DNA of 64,000 bases from Rhopalosiphum padi (taxonomy: Eukaryota > Arthropoda > Insecta > Hemiptera > Aphididae): the NCBI RefSeq assembly GCF_020882245.1, contig NC_083597.1:43874152-43938151 (forward strand). Direction: 5' to 3'. The position numbers and the translations under genes are program-made. This document shows, piece by piece, positions 14,101 through 26,571 of this stretch (its first letter is position 1; every line of letters starts with the position of its first letter). The notes beneath the pieces were generated by a model. That model searched no databases, was not told the DNA's origin, and saw nothing but the letters and a program-made list of their open reading frames with translations.

Positions 14101-15990
14101 TCAGTATGATAATTGTAAAATTTACCTCTGTTACATCTCTTGGGTTAGGTGTATCTTACTTTGAGTGTAAGGCGTGTCAAAATTTTTGGTGAGTTGAGCA
14201 TAGGTGTGAACATTGTTTGATTTGCTTTTGAAATTTTAAATATCATACAACGAATAAATAATAAATTATTGTACCTATTATTATAATTCAAACCTAATGA
14301 AAAGAAACTATATATTATGTAACGCAACGCGTCTCATTGTTGGGTCAATATTTTTGTAAAAATAAAATTGATATGTCATAGCGTTTAAATCATGTAGATA
14401 ATCGGTATAACACACATATTTCCTAAATTGGATTTTATTATGTACATAGATCGTATAGGATATAAATATGTAATATTTATAGAACGAACAGTAATTCAAT
14501 ATTCGGTAAGCCAGTGAAACGCACACGCACTATCAAAAATACACACATAATATAAATTCAAAAATATTGTGGAGGACATATCTCTGTTGGTTAGTGAATT
14601 ACCTACGAGAGTCGTTTCTTTGTGCGGATTTTTAAGTCTTTTGTAACGTGTTTACCGAAGTTTACAACCTTTGTCAAATCGCCTACACTAGTATACCAGT
14701 GTCATTGTGATATCCTTTTAATATGGGATCCTCTAACTCGAACAGATAAATTACAGCTTATTAGGTTCCTACTTCCGAGCGCTATTCATATATATATATA
14801 TATATATATTTAAATTCTTATTGATGAAAAAGTAAAATTTTATTTATGAAGTTTGTCAACCGTATAATTCGTGTCATAACTTGCTTGAATTTTCCGTTAG
14901 AATTATTATCACTTGTAGATACCATAAGCTATCAAACCTCTTCTTTTCCCTCTAAACTGTCTATTTGTACTGTTATAGACATGCAGACCACGTTTGTCTG
15001 TATGTTAAATCTACACGATAATTTCAACAAGATATATTTATCTAATAAATGTATATACTTTTATATTTAGTATATCTTAAAACGGTAATTTAATGTTTCA
15101 CACTGCAAAAAAACTAGTGCACTTAACCAAACCTATTTGTGTTAGCTTTATAGTGTTAAAAGTGACTAAACCACTAACATTTTGACGTAAGACCATCGCT
15201 ATAATCGGAGGTCTGGATCTCGTTGTGTTGTGCATGTGTATTTTTTTCTATAATCGTTTACTCATTTTATCATTTCATATATAATATAATATTACCTCAA
15301 TACTGTCCATATATTATACATGCGTATATACTCATTTCATTTATACAAAATAATTATAAAATTTGCTGTGCTATTTCCCCGTAATAATTGTATTAGTTCA
15401 TATCAATCTAGATATTTATTAAGCTACCTATCTATTAATCTAATAATTATCTAAATAGTATTTTTGCTATCTGAACTCAACACTGGTAATGAACTCGAGA
15501 ACTTATATTCGAAAACGAGAAGGGTGGTCATATTAAGTGTTTGCGTTTTACAAAAATATATTCAAATTATTTGTATTTAAATATACGAAAGTGAGCAAAT
15601 CGCATATCGAAACATCGATGTAAGCTAACTTTTAGAATTTAGTCATTTTCATTGAATTTTAAAATTAATTTATGATCATAAATTGTAATCCAATAATATA
15701 CCATATTATGTATATTGCTAAAAAAATAAAATATATTATAACAAAATATATTCCTCCATATCCCAAATATAGTTTATAATTAAAATTGTATCATACTAGC
15801 CACAATATCGATATTTAAGCACCTCAAAACTCAAAAGATAATAATCGGTATGATGGAATAGTGATCTATACAATTATAAGGTTCACTTAAAACGTTTATA
15901 CAGCACAGCGACTTCTATGGTTTTTTTTTTTAAAAAAATCTACATTTTTAATTTAATATAAGTAAAATATTTTTATAAAAATTATTAACT
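11115..15990. other. A+T-rich non-coding stretch
   Basis: Mostly featureless. One more balanced patch at 14546-14800 is open for about 60 codons on the plus strand and also reads protein-like on the minus strand. It ends in an (AT) run at 14789-14810, and neither frame is recognisable. No transposon ends or RNA genes are visible. Confidence 0.55.
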
Positions 15991-15995
15991 AATAA

Positions 15996-16031
15996 CATTG
16001 ATTATAAATACTATAGTGTTTATAATCAATG
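15996..16031. repeat. Perfect 13-bp hairpin
   Basis: CATTGATTATAAA is followed by a 10-nt spacer and its exact complement TTTATAATCAATG. The stem extends imperfectly outward. It could be a relic of a small inverted-repeat element or chance in A+T-rich DNA. Confidence 0.5.
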
Positions 16032-16034
16032 CTA

Positions 16035-17600
16035 ATAGTCAATTAACTATAACTTCTAAGTATCTAAAACATAAATGAGCAAAATAGAGTGTGTCGCAAT
16101 GTGTCAGAGATCAGAGGTACACTGCTAAATGCCAAAATAATGGTCCAAATTTACTCCGCACATTAAATTTTAAATACTCATCACTAATTAATTGTTCGTT
16201 CAGCGTTCAAACGAATATAAATTTTAATTATACTCGTACATTAAAGCTCTTAGAAAAATATCTGCTTACAAATAAAAATAAAAATGTATTCTATCATTAT
16301 AAAATCAATTAACTCAAAAACAGATAGGTAACGACAACATTTTGTTTTGAAATAGCTAGTGACTTCGAATAATATAAAAAATATATTTCCAAAAGCATAA
16401 ATACTTTTTAAGAAATTTAAAGTTAACCTTCAAAATAATTATCTTATATATCTATCTATATAATAGGTGCATAGGTGTATACTGTATATATGATATTATA
16501 TTATATTGGTACTGCATATGTCGTGTATAATACAAATTTAATAATATAAACTTTAATTATTGTATTATATTTATTTATTTTTTCAAAATGAGTTATAAAA
16601 GCTATCAAAGTCGAACGCTGCAAGGTTAAGTTAGGTTAGGTTGTTGTGTTGGCGATAGTCATAAAATTTTTAACTAGCTGTTGAATGTTGTTTTCGATGT
16701 ATATATAATACCTATATTTACTGTTAAACTGCAGTCGCGTTGAAATTGCGTGATACCAGAATAGCACGACATTTAATGATTAAGATTCGGGCATTATAAC
16801 GTAGGTAATATTAATTGTAATAATACAAATACCCAATTTTTTCATGAAAATTTAAAATTTATCACAGTCGTTACGTAATACATATAATATAACGCACATA
16901 ATATTATGTATATTACGTATGAATCAGATCTACATCTATGACCGTTTATTTTCAAAAACGTCAGTTGCATTTTGTGGAAGGGGGGAATAACAAGTTACAA
17001 GGGGGCATTATGGGTCATCTGCATTTGTCATATTAAAATAATGATTTTTTGTGCGATATTATAATATACGAGTATATCATAATATAAGCGTGGACGCAAT
17101 CGTCACTTGTTATATTATTATTATGTAATACATCGTTAGTCGTTATTTAGGGTTGCTTGATCGATTTTCGTTACCAATATTGTTGATATTACAAATGTTA
17201 TCATACACACGTGCACTTTTAATATTTATATCGATTAGGTTATATTGTAAATCAACATTATTGTTATTATAATGATGAACAAATCGTGAAAATGATTATG
17301 CATCGCCACCAGTCGTCTACCTTTATTATGTAAAGAAATTGCTATTTAAGAGTAATACTTTTACCAGATCATTTTTGCATTATAAATATAATGAGATATA
17401 ATGAAATAAATTATTTGTACGGTAAGACTGTAGATGCTACCTGTCACCTGGTACCTGATGATGTACTATATTTTTTTTTTATTATTATTATTAATCTAAT
17501 AAATCCGGTTTCTATGGCCATTAGTTACAATATAACAATTTTTACATAAATATTTAAATTTAATACCTACTCAAGACTAAATAGAATATTATAATATTAA
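16035..17600. other. A+T-rich non-coding stretch
   Basis: No gene is recognised. A G-rich patch lies at 16978-17005 and a short TTAGGTTAGG run at 16630, too short to be telomeric. Sequence otherwise resembles the rest of the empty DNA. Confidence 0.5.
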
Positions 17601-17601
17601 T

Positions 17602-17995
17602 TAGGGTTCTAAGTTTGAAATATTTCAAAATTGAAAATTTCACTCTTTTTGAAATATTAAAAAATATTTTTTCTTTTTTTAAATGTGTTCGGTTATAATT
17701 GATTAGAAATAATATATTGATAGTAAATATGCAAAAATATGCGCTATACATTTTTGATATTTATCACTTGTATTATTAATTGGATCCTTATTAGTTATTA
17801 TTATTATTATTATTATTATTTATTATACATATTTTCTTTGTTTCACACAATAAACCAACTTTTGAAAATTTTCACTTGCAAGTTGACGTGTTTATAAACT
17901 TTAAGATATAATAATTTATATTTTATTTTTCATTGCAATGAAATATTTCGTGAAATATTTCAAGAAAATAAATTTCATGAAATTTTAAATCTCTA
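17602..17995. mobile_element. Non-autonomous hAT-like element with perfect 8-bp target duplication
   Basis: This 394-bp element is flanked on both sides by the identical 8-mer ATATTAAT (17594-17601 and 17996-18003), the length expected for hAT transposition. Its ends are imperfect inverted repeats, TAGGGTTCTAA and the complement of TAGAGATTTAA. Subterminal GAAATATTTC palindromes occur near both ends. A (TTA)n microsatellite at about 17795-17820 lies inside. There is no transposase ORF, so it would have depended on a partner element. The perfect duplication suggests it is younger than the other elements here, or that this site has simply been spared mutation. Confidence 0.75.
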
Positions 17996-18003
17996 ATATT
18001 AAT

Positions 18004-18840
18004 TATAGTTAAGGTATTTACTATATTAACATACAGGTAGTGGGATTATAATATAATATATAATATATTACTTTAACATTTAAACGATGTTGATATTATT
18101 TAATTAAACTGTATAATTTTGTTGCTATTAATAAGTCGATCATCTATAGGTTGTTATCGTCTCTGGGTACCAGTGCTGAATCAAGAGTATCGTGTTCTAT
18201 ATATATATATTATATACCCATTGCAGACAAAACATCTTAATAAATTGTTATTTTAGCTAAAACTCAGCAACAAAGGACATTTGTTACATAATTTTATTAT
18301 CTTACATGCTATTTAAATTTCCTAAAAGATTATCATAAATATCAATAATACATATTACCCGATAGTATATACTTTTCGAAGCAATTGAATAATTCATCAA
18401 TTGGTCAGAGCGACTAATATTAGTGTTAGTTGGTCTTTAGACCTAAATCCGAATCACCTATAGATGCCGATCCAACAGCTTGAATATTCCAACACAGTAC
18501 GATTTTAGCATAAATATTTAAAACGACGTCACTACATTCAGTCATTCCAAAATCAGTTAACAACAAGATTGAGAATAAAGTCGCGGCGGCAGCCGAGGAG
18601 ACGACCGATGTTTGTTTCTCCGCGACAATCGCGCTTTGGAAACCGTAATATCGTCACTTCTTGTGCATAAACATAGAAATTTAGAATGTTAATTAATTAT
18701 TTAATATTAAATTCTAAAAATATCGACAGCTACTGGAGTATTAATAAGCAAACAATTTTAAAATGTTATAGGTAACTAATGAATTATCAATATCGACCAG
18801 CTAAAGATTTACTGATTCCGTTTTAAAAAAAATTAAATAG

Positions 18841-18883
<43 letters not shown>

Positions 18884-21800
18884 ATCTGTCCTTTCTTTTG
18901 TATCTGGTGGACCGATTGCACAGCAGTAACATCGCAGTTTATTTTGTGTCGAGTATTAGAGATTTTCTTTCGTTTCTTATTCCAATTTTTATACGCCAAC
19001 AAATTTAGTCGGGTCGAAAAAAAAATTATTTTATGCTCTGCAATCGTATTACAGAAAAACGGTAGAAAGAATTCATGATTTTTTTTTCGAACACACAATA
19101 ATATTTAAAAATAAAATAAGACTTCACATAAATCACATAATTTTAGTTCAATTTTAAACATTTTAAATTGATTTAAAAATGTCATAAGTTTATTATTTAA
19201 TATTTATATTTTGATGTAAATTAATAAAAAAATTATAAAAGTTAAACTTACAAATGAATTCAACAGCATTATTAATTGTATATACTCATAAATTACTACG
19301 TAATTTAGTGCTAACATCAAATACATTTTTAATTAATATTTAATGATATTTTGTTTTATTTTAATATCATGTTGGAAAAAACGAATGGATAAATTTATAA
19401 ATACAAAAAACTAAAATTCCATTGAATTAAAACGTTCGTAATAATTTTTTAATCTTGCGTGGAACTAAATACTACCATTTCAAGACTGTTAAACATATAC
19501 GCTTTGGCGTACCTTTTTATTGTAATCTATATTATAATATCGAGTAAAAGTAAAAGTAAAGATTTTATAAATTATAAATTACAATAAAACGAATTTCAGT
19601 AATTTATTGTCGACAATATTATATACATAGTACTTAACCTCTGCAACATCACTCATTTTATATTATGAAAATACATTGTTGACATAATATGTTATGTATA
19701 TTGTATAATATAATATTATGTTAGGTACCTACATCGATTTAAAAATGTGGTAATTTCGTATCAAAATCCCTTAAAGGCTTAAACATAAATCATTATTCCC
19801 TTGAGATTTGAATTTCCCTATAGTACACCTACTCAAACTTTAGCGTTCAAACACGTTGACATCGATGATACTGTTGAGGGTAACACACATATGGCGCAAA
19901 CAAAATATCATACATAGGAATAATGCTACGAAACAGAATTATAATTTATAACCTTTGTGCAGTGCTATTTAATTTATATTAATTAGTTTAATTAGTTTAA
20001 TTGGTACAGCAGATGAGCGGTGTTGTTAATCCAACACAAATATATAGAATACATAGATAGGTTACGTACCTACAATAGACCATAGATAGAGAAAACACTA
20101 TAACGCACTTGTGTAGTTTTAACATTATTATTATTATTAGCTGAAATATCCGTAATCAAATCAAATAGATCTATATAACAATATATTGTTATTATTGTCT
20201 AAAATGTATATAAAACTGCTTCGAATATTTATAGCACTTCAGATGTGTTTTATTTCAAAATAACAATAATTTTATGAGTAATAATGTTTTAACTTTTTTT
20301 ATTATTATTTTAGCTTGATTATGAAATGCAAAATAAACACATAACAACTGTAAAAAATTATTCATTATTTAAAATATGTATTATTTTATTTTTACGATAA
20401 CATTATTGATGATTTTAATGTAACTATATCTTCATCATTACCCTTAAAATACGCAAACACAATTTTGTGAAATCAATATGATTATTAATTATACTATAGC
20501 AAATTCAAGCTTATTATAAGCCCTTTCAATGATAACCTAAAACAACATAATACAAAGTTTCACTATCAAAATTTTTGCAGTAGGGATTTATAATTTCAAT
20601 AAGTTTTTAATTTTTTTTTCTCATTCGTCATTAGAGAGGAAATTTTTTATTCGATATTGTATTTTAATAGTTGTATATTATAATATAATAAAAAATGTAT
20701 TTTATAATTACAAGAGATTTAGTCTAAGTATGAGTAACAACAAAAAGGTAGAGAAGTGGATACCACTCTGCTACACATTTAATATGTCCGGTGAGTCAAT
20801 ATTATGGGTGTGTTAAATTTTAATTTAAAAATATATCATTATACCTATAAAAAAAATCTATTCTATTTTTAATACATCTATTAAAGTCATTTTACTTTTC
20901 ATATTACAATTAGTTGATAAAATTCTTTCTGAAAATATTGAATTTATTATATTATTATAATAATATATATATTCATACCATATTATTTCAACTAATTTAA
21001 CTCAAAATTTCTTCGAATTTTAAAACAATAAAAATATAAACATAGTACAACAATATATAATGATATCTTAAAAGAAATCAAAAATGTCATTGCGTCATTG
21101 CATATTGTAAAATTCATAATAATATAAAATACATAAAAGTCAAAAATATAAATAAAAATAATTAATATATCCTTATTTATCGTTTAAATATTAGTAAATT
21201 TTAATAATTGTGGTTCACTGTTTAATTTTAAATTTAAATTTTTTATATAATATATTATTTTTTTTTTTAAATATGAAATAAAGTAACAAATAGTGATGAC
21301 GAAAGAAATTATTTTCATAAAAATTGCGAGTAAAACTCGAAGTAGTAAAATATATAAAACACAGAAAAGTATTTTTTTTTTTTTTACTTGTTCACGTTGG
21401 AGGTTACGGCTGATCTGTAAGTTAAAAACGAAGATTACGACTAAACGTAACCAACCGTACTGTAGTATAGTGTGGTTTTATTTTTTTTTATTTCAATTGT
21501 ATTATATTTTTATAAAACCGTATATCACCGTATTATTGTGATGGTCGCAAATGGAGTTTTAAATAAGCATATTTGGGATAATCCACAACTACATAAGTAT
21601 CTGTACGTACACAATATATTATATTTTATTGAACACAATTGGTTTTATTTCCGACTTATAAGGTATCCCCAAACGGGAGATGATCGATGTAGCAATATTT
21701 TCCAGAGTCCGTAAAATTACTTATTGAGCATTACTTAGGTACCTGAGTCGCGGAATCGACGGTGTGTAAAATCCATATCGTTTATTTTAAAATATACGTT

Positions 21801-22290
21801 GCTCTTCGGAATCTGAGAACCAAAAAAAGCTTCTATAGGTATAATATTTATTTTTACAAATCCCTCAAACAGAAATGCTGGAATAATATTGATACTTGGT
21901 TAGCAAAAACTTTTCTAAAAACCAAAACTGTGGACCGTATGACATATAGGCACTATATATTATAACATATGTACATAACACGTAACACTCATAAAACTGT
22001 AATGGAATAATTGAAACAGATTTCGAGTGCTTTATTTTCAATTCTTCCATTCCCGATGTAATGTGCTGTTAATACATTGATGAATAGTATACATTTTTTA
22101 AATGCTATACGAAGAGCCAGAATATTAAAGTGAGATTTCAGTGGGTATTGAATTCGGTAGGTATATATGTTTTAAAAAATATGTATAGGTATAAAACTTG
22201 TTTTCATTAAACAAACAGTTATTATTATAATCAAATATTAATTAATCAAAGTTTCTTAGATATTTCATTTCGTTTTTATAAAAATTTCAA
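18004..22290. other. A+T-rich non-coding stretch with one G+C-rich patch
   Basis: Largely featureless. A CpG-rich patch at 18583-18660 contains GTCGCGG and its complement CCGCGAC about 33 bp apart, and a short ATG frame of about 20 codons. A small G+C-richer segment at 20739-20790 (around GAAGTGGATACCACTCTGC) looks like a dispersed repeat fragment. No exon can be defended. Confidence 0.5.
18844..18881. repeat. (TA)n microsatellite
   Basis: Uninterrupted alternating TA of about 37 bp. It creates an artificial run of alternating Y and I codons in overlapping reading frames. Confidence 0.9.
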
Positions 22291-22292
22291 AA

Positions 22293-22321
22293 TCCCATTA
22301 TTTTGTAACAAAATAATGGGA
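22293..22321. repeat. Perfect 14-bp inverted repeat with 1-nt centre
   Basis: TCCCATTATTTTGT is followed by a single A and the exact complement ACAAAATAATGGGA. Such a near-perfect cruciform is unlikely by chance. No flanking element boundary is obvious. Confidence 0.65.
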
Positions 22322-22324
22322 AAT

Positions 22325-25300
22325 GCAAAATATTTCGTTATTATTATACTGTTTATAACTTGTTTGTAATTTTATAATGCACACTGCGATAATCATACTT
22401 AACATTTTGGGCTAAAAGTTCTTTTTACCGTTTTTATAAGTAATTCGATTTTTATAAAACTTGAAGTATAATATTTTAATATTTACAAACTTTTAATCTT
22501 AATATTTATAACAATCAAATTTATGATTAATAAGATTACAATTTAATTACTTTATTCCTTAATATAATAAATTATATTATTAAGCTTAATACGTATAAAA
22601 AATAATTTTAATTGACAGTATCATAATATTTGAATTACCGTAATAGTCGTTCGCCCTCTTAAACAGATAAATCAATATTATCAATATACCATTCTATACT
22701 TAACGATAAACAGCTTTAACATGGAAGGCACTTAGATATACATTTTCATTTTTTACCTTATTATTGGCTGAATTAATACCTCTTCCATATTTTGTACTAT
22801 TTCTAAACGCCAGCCCAGCCATTATTATGACATTTTAAAATTAAGATTTTAATTTAATTCAGCTTGGAACCTTTAGTAAATGAAATAAATTTATTATTTA
22901 TTTTTAAATTTTTTAATACGTAAAAGTTGGAATTATTTTTATTAAAATACAAAAATGTGTAACATATTTATGTTACTAAATAAAATACCTACCACTAGTT
23001 GTAATTTTGTGAATTATGATTGTTATATCAAATTTAATTAATACTTGAGTATTATTTAAAAATAAACATACATTTTTTTTTCTATATAGAATGTAATTGT
23101 ATCACTTTGAAATTATTACCGAACTATATAGTTTTTAATCAAATATACTTACTAGACTTCAATCAATAATAGCATTACAATTTTCATTAAAATTTTAAAA
23201 ATGTAAATTCTGCATATACATAAAATTTACCTGGACATTATTATAACTATAACTACACAAATTAAGTAATATTGAACACTTAAAAATAAATTATCATAGT
23301 TTAACCCAAACTGGTTGTCTTCTATGACATTACTTACATATTTAATACATTTTTAAAATCTCTTAAGTTATTTCTGTTTCCAAGAAGATTTCAAAAACAT
23401 CTAGGTATTTATATATTTAATGATAATTTTTTTGAAAATAATAGATATTACAATATTGTGTCTAGATATAACACAATCTTTCATTTATGCGTAGACAACA
23501 TCCCGTCAAATATTTTTACTATAAGTACAGTAATTTATTATACTTTATCGTCTACAAACTATCTAAAATGTTAAGATTGATATCAATAGTTTGTTTTACT
23601 GGATGAATAATTGATGGCGATCGGTTGGTTATCCCTTGGGAACATGCGCACAAGTCTATAGGCTTCTTTATTATTAATTAGTACTAGTAAATATAAGCTA
23701 ATATCAGTTTTCAGATTAATCATTATAAGACCATAATTAAGGCATTTCTGTAGTGTGCGTATTTGATAATTGGTTATTTTCTATTTAATATAATTTATAC
23801 GATCTTATTCCGTGAATTATCGATTTAATTTGTATTTATAATATTGTATTAATAATCAATTTTAACATTATATACGTTCAATTTATAACGAGTAAGTCTA
23901 TCAATACACGATTTCCGATTTATAATAGTATTATTATTGTAAATGTAAACAACTAAAACACAACTAATATAATAATCTAATAGAATCATCCATTTAGTTA
24001 TTTTAAATTTTATTGTGTTTTTATAACGGTACAGACGATTTGAGTCTCTGATTATTTACGATGGGCCATGCTTTTTTCACTTTTAAAAGTATCGACGAAT
24101 GCCGACCTACTCTAAAACGAATTAACAACTAAGACATAACACTTTATGCAATCCCATTATAAACATTAACACAATTAAGCACCTTTCTAAAATTCTTGGA
24201 CTTCGGCGTGCCAAATAATATTCCCTTCGTTTTCACTAATTGCTTTAAAATAAAAACATTGATTTGTACTTAAAGAACATTTTGTCTAGTAATATAAACT
24301 ACTATGGCTAAAGTTTTTATGTATTTACATTTTTTTTTTCTAATAGTCCGAAATAATAGATTGCTAGTCTTTTCCACAATTTGGCTCATTCTCAAATAAA
24401 TAGAATAATTTTTTTATTTTCATATTTATTTATAACTTTGCATCGTATTTTTTTTTATCTATAACAAAATATGTAGTTAGAAAAAATGTTTAATTTAGAA
24501 ATATTATTTTAATTTTATTTTCTTAGTTATTATTCAATGAAATATAATACTTTTTCAGTTAAAAATTGGAATCTACTGTTCCTTTTATCTAACAAACGAA
24601 AAAAAAAAATTGAATGTTTATTTTTTTCTAATATACAGTTTCATTCTAAATATTAATTACTGGAATTTATCCTAAGCATAAAATAAAATATAAAATTTCC
24701 AATAATACAACAACCTTGAAAACGGAACAATAGTCCAAATTATATATTTCTTAATCGTTATCGTCCTAGTTCACCAATAAACTTTAAACTACATTTACGA
24801 TGCAAGTTTATATTCTATACGTTAGTATACTTCACTACTTTTTGGTGATAAAATAAAATAATATTGTCGGGGGCAAGTATATTGTTATTATTATTGTTAT
24901 TGTTATCACTGTTCCCACCTAATATACTAAAAACGAAACATGTTCAAGATATGTCAATGTTCAAATTTCTCTCACAACTACAAACTACGTGATCGTGAAC
25001 TCTATATTGAAACTAAAAATTATTTTATGAATTACTACACCAATGATGGTTTTATGTAGACGCGTGCTTATTAAATATTTTTTTAATAAAGCAACATCTG
25101 AAAAATAACCATAAATAAACATAATAAAATAAATAAAATCTGCCACTCATCCAATTAAGCTTGTGTGCATTTAATTAGAAAGCTCTTCGAAGATTACTCG
25201 TCGATTTATAAAAATGACACCAAAACAAATTTTATTTTACTGAATACATTATGTATCAAAATAAGTGCTTAATTAAATATTAGTATATTACTCAATGCAA

Positions 25301-26203
25301 TCGACTGAATATTAAATAGATACTATATGCTAATAATATTATGTTTTAAGAATATTATTTATGTACAGATATTTTTCAAAAATATAGTATACATAATTTT
25401 AAAATTAAAAAAAAATTGAGGTTGGACATTTGAAATGATCGTATAGAAGGAATATAAGTGGCTCACTAACCGGGATATTGCCGGATGTCCTGAGTTGCTT
25501 AAATAATGAGTAGCCATTTATGCTGATAAATTGAGTGCTGGATTTTATGATTGATAAATCATATTTTAAAAAATAAATAATTTAATATTTACAATCTTCT
25601 TAAAATAGAATGGATGGAGAATACTCGTATAGTATGTGTGATTATTTTATTCGAAAACACTATATTGGATTAGTTTACTAGAAACATAGACTTGTTAACA
25701 TATCGATTGTGCGTTTCCCATATACTGAAATAAGCTGTCAAATAACAGACATTGTTAGATAGAGATAATAAATACCTGTACATATTATGATGGTGTCTAA
25801 ATATAGTGTATAATATCTTATTCTAAAAACGTTGTTATCTTTGTTGTTAAACTTCTCTCTCTCTCTCTCACACACACACAGCACACATTAATGGGAGTAA
25901 ATGGATTCAATTGTATAATATATTTTTCAATATTGACTTCCGGAGATTTCTTTCTAATATCAGAAAATGTATTTATAGACCTACGAACAGAAACTTCATC
26001 TAATCAATTAGTGTACTAGATAGTAAAAATTATTAAAAATTTAAAAATAAACTTCCTAGTTATGCTCGTTTAATGTAGGTACGGCAACACAAATCGTAGT
26101 TTTTATATAGATGTTTTATATTATATTAATATTAATTTTATTTAAAGTTAGAAATATTTTATTTTTATATGAACATATTTATATTTTTAATATTTATCAC
26201 AAA
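22325..26203. other. A+T-rich non-coding stretch
   Basis: No coding region, RNA gene or transposon end is recognised apart from the dinucleotide tract at 25854-25880. Two slightly G+C-richer patches (24040-24240 and 25430-25510) show no reading frame or repeat relation that I can support. Confidence 0.55.
25854..25880. repeat. Compound (CT)n(CA)n microsatellite
   Basis: About eight CT units pass directly into about six CA units. It is a simple compound dinucleotide repeat. Confidence 0.85.
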
Positions 26204-26211
26204 CACGTTTA

Positions 26212-26563
26212 AAAGCCCGGATTAAAGGGGGCCGGGGAGGCATGGCCCCGGGCCCACAACGGATATCAAATTATCAAACAATATTAAGCCTCTGGCGAAT
26301 AGTACGTTTTTTTTTTTTATTAAATCAGAAATATTTGGATATAATAATAGGAGTATATTTCATGTATCAAAAGAAACATGTAAAATTATTTAGACGAAAA
26401 ATATTTTTATTTTTGTATTTAAAAAAGTAAGAAATAAATTTATAAATATAATTTTTTTTTTGTCTGAAATATTATTATTTGTGAGTCACCAATATTTTGA
26501 CTATGGTTATGGGCCCCTAAAATTGTTTAGCCCCGGGCCAAAAATTATCTTAATCCGGGCTTG
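26212..26563. mobile_element. Non-autonomous hAT-like element, family C
   Basis: The ends share a perfect 13-bp inverted repeat, AAGCCCGGATTAA at the left and TTAATCCGGGCTT at the right. The flanks are CACGTTTA (26204-26211) and CACATTTA (26564-26571), an 8-bp target duplication with one mismatch. Subterminal G+C-rich words (GGCCCCGGGCCCA at the left, AGCCCCGGGCC at the right) are also mirrored. The 352-bp body is A+T-rich with no transposase. ORFs of 62 and 77 codons within and across it have no protein-like composition and are not annotated. The 10935-11110 element and a fragment near 49930 appear related. Confidence 0.75.
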
Positions 26564-26571
26564 CACATTTA

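Noticed and set aside
16625..16645. TTAGGTTAGG as telomeric repeat
   Set aside because: Only two units. Interstitial chance occurrence.
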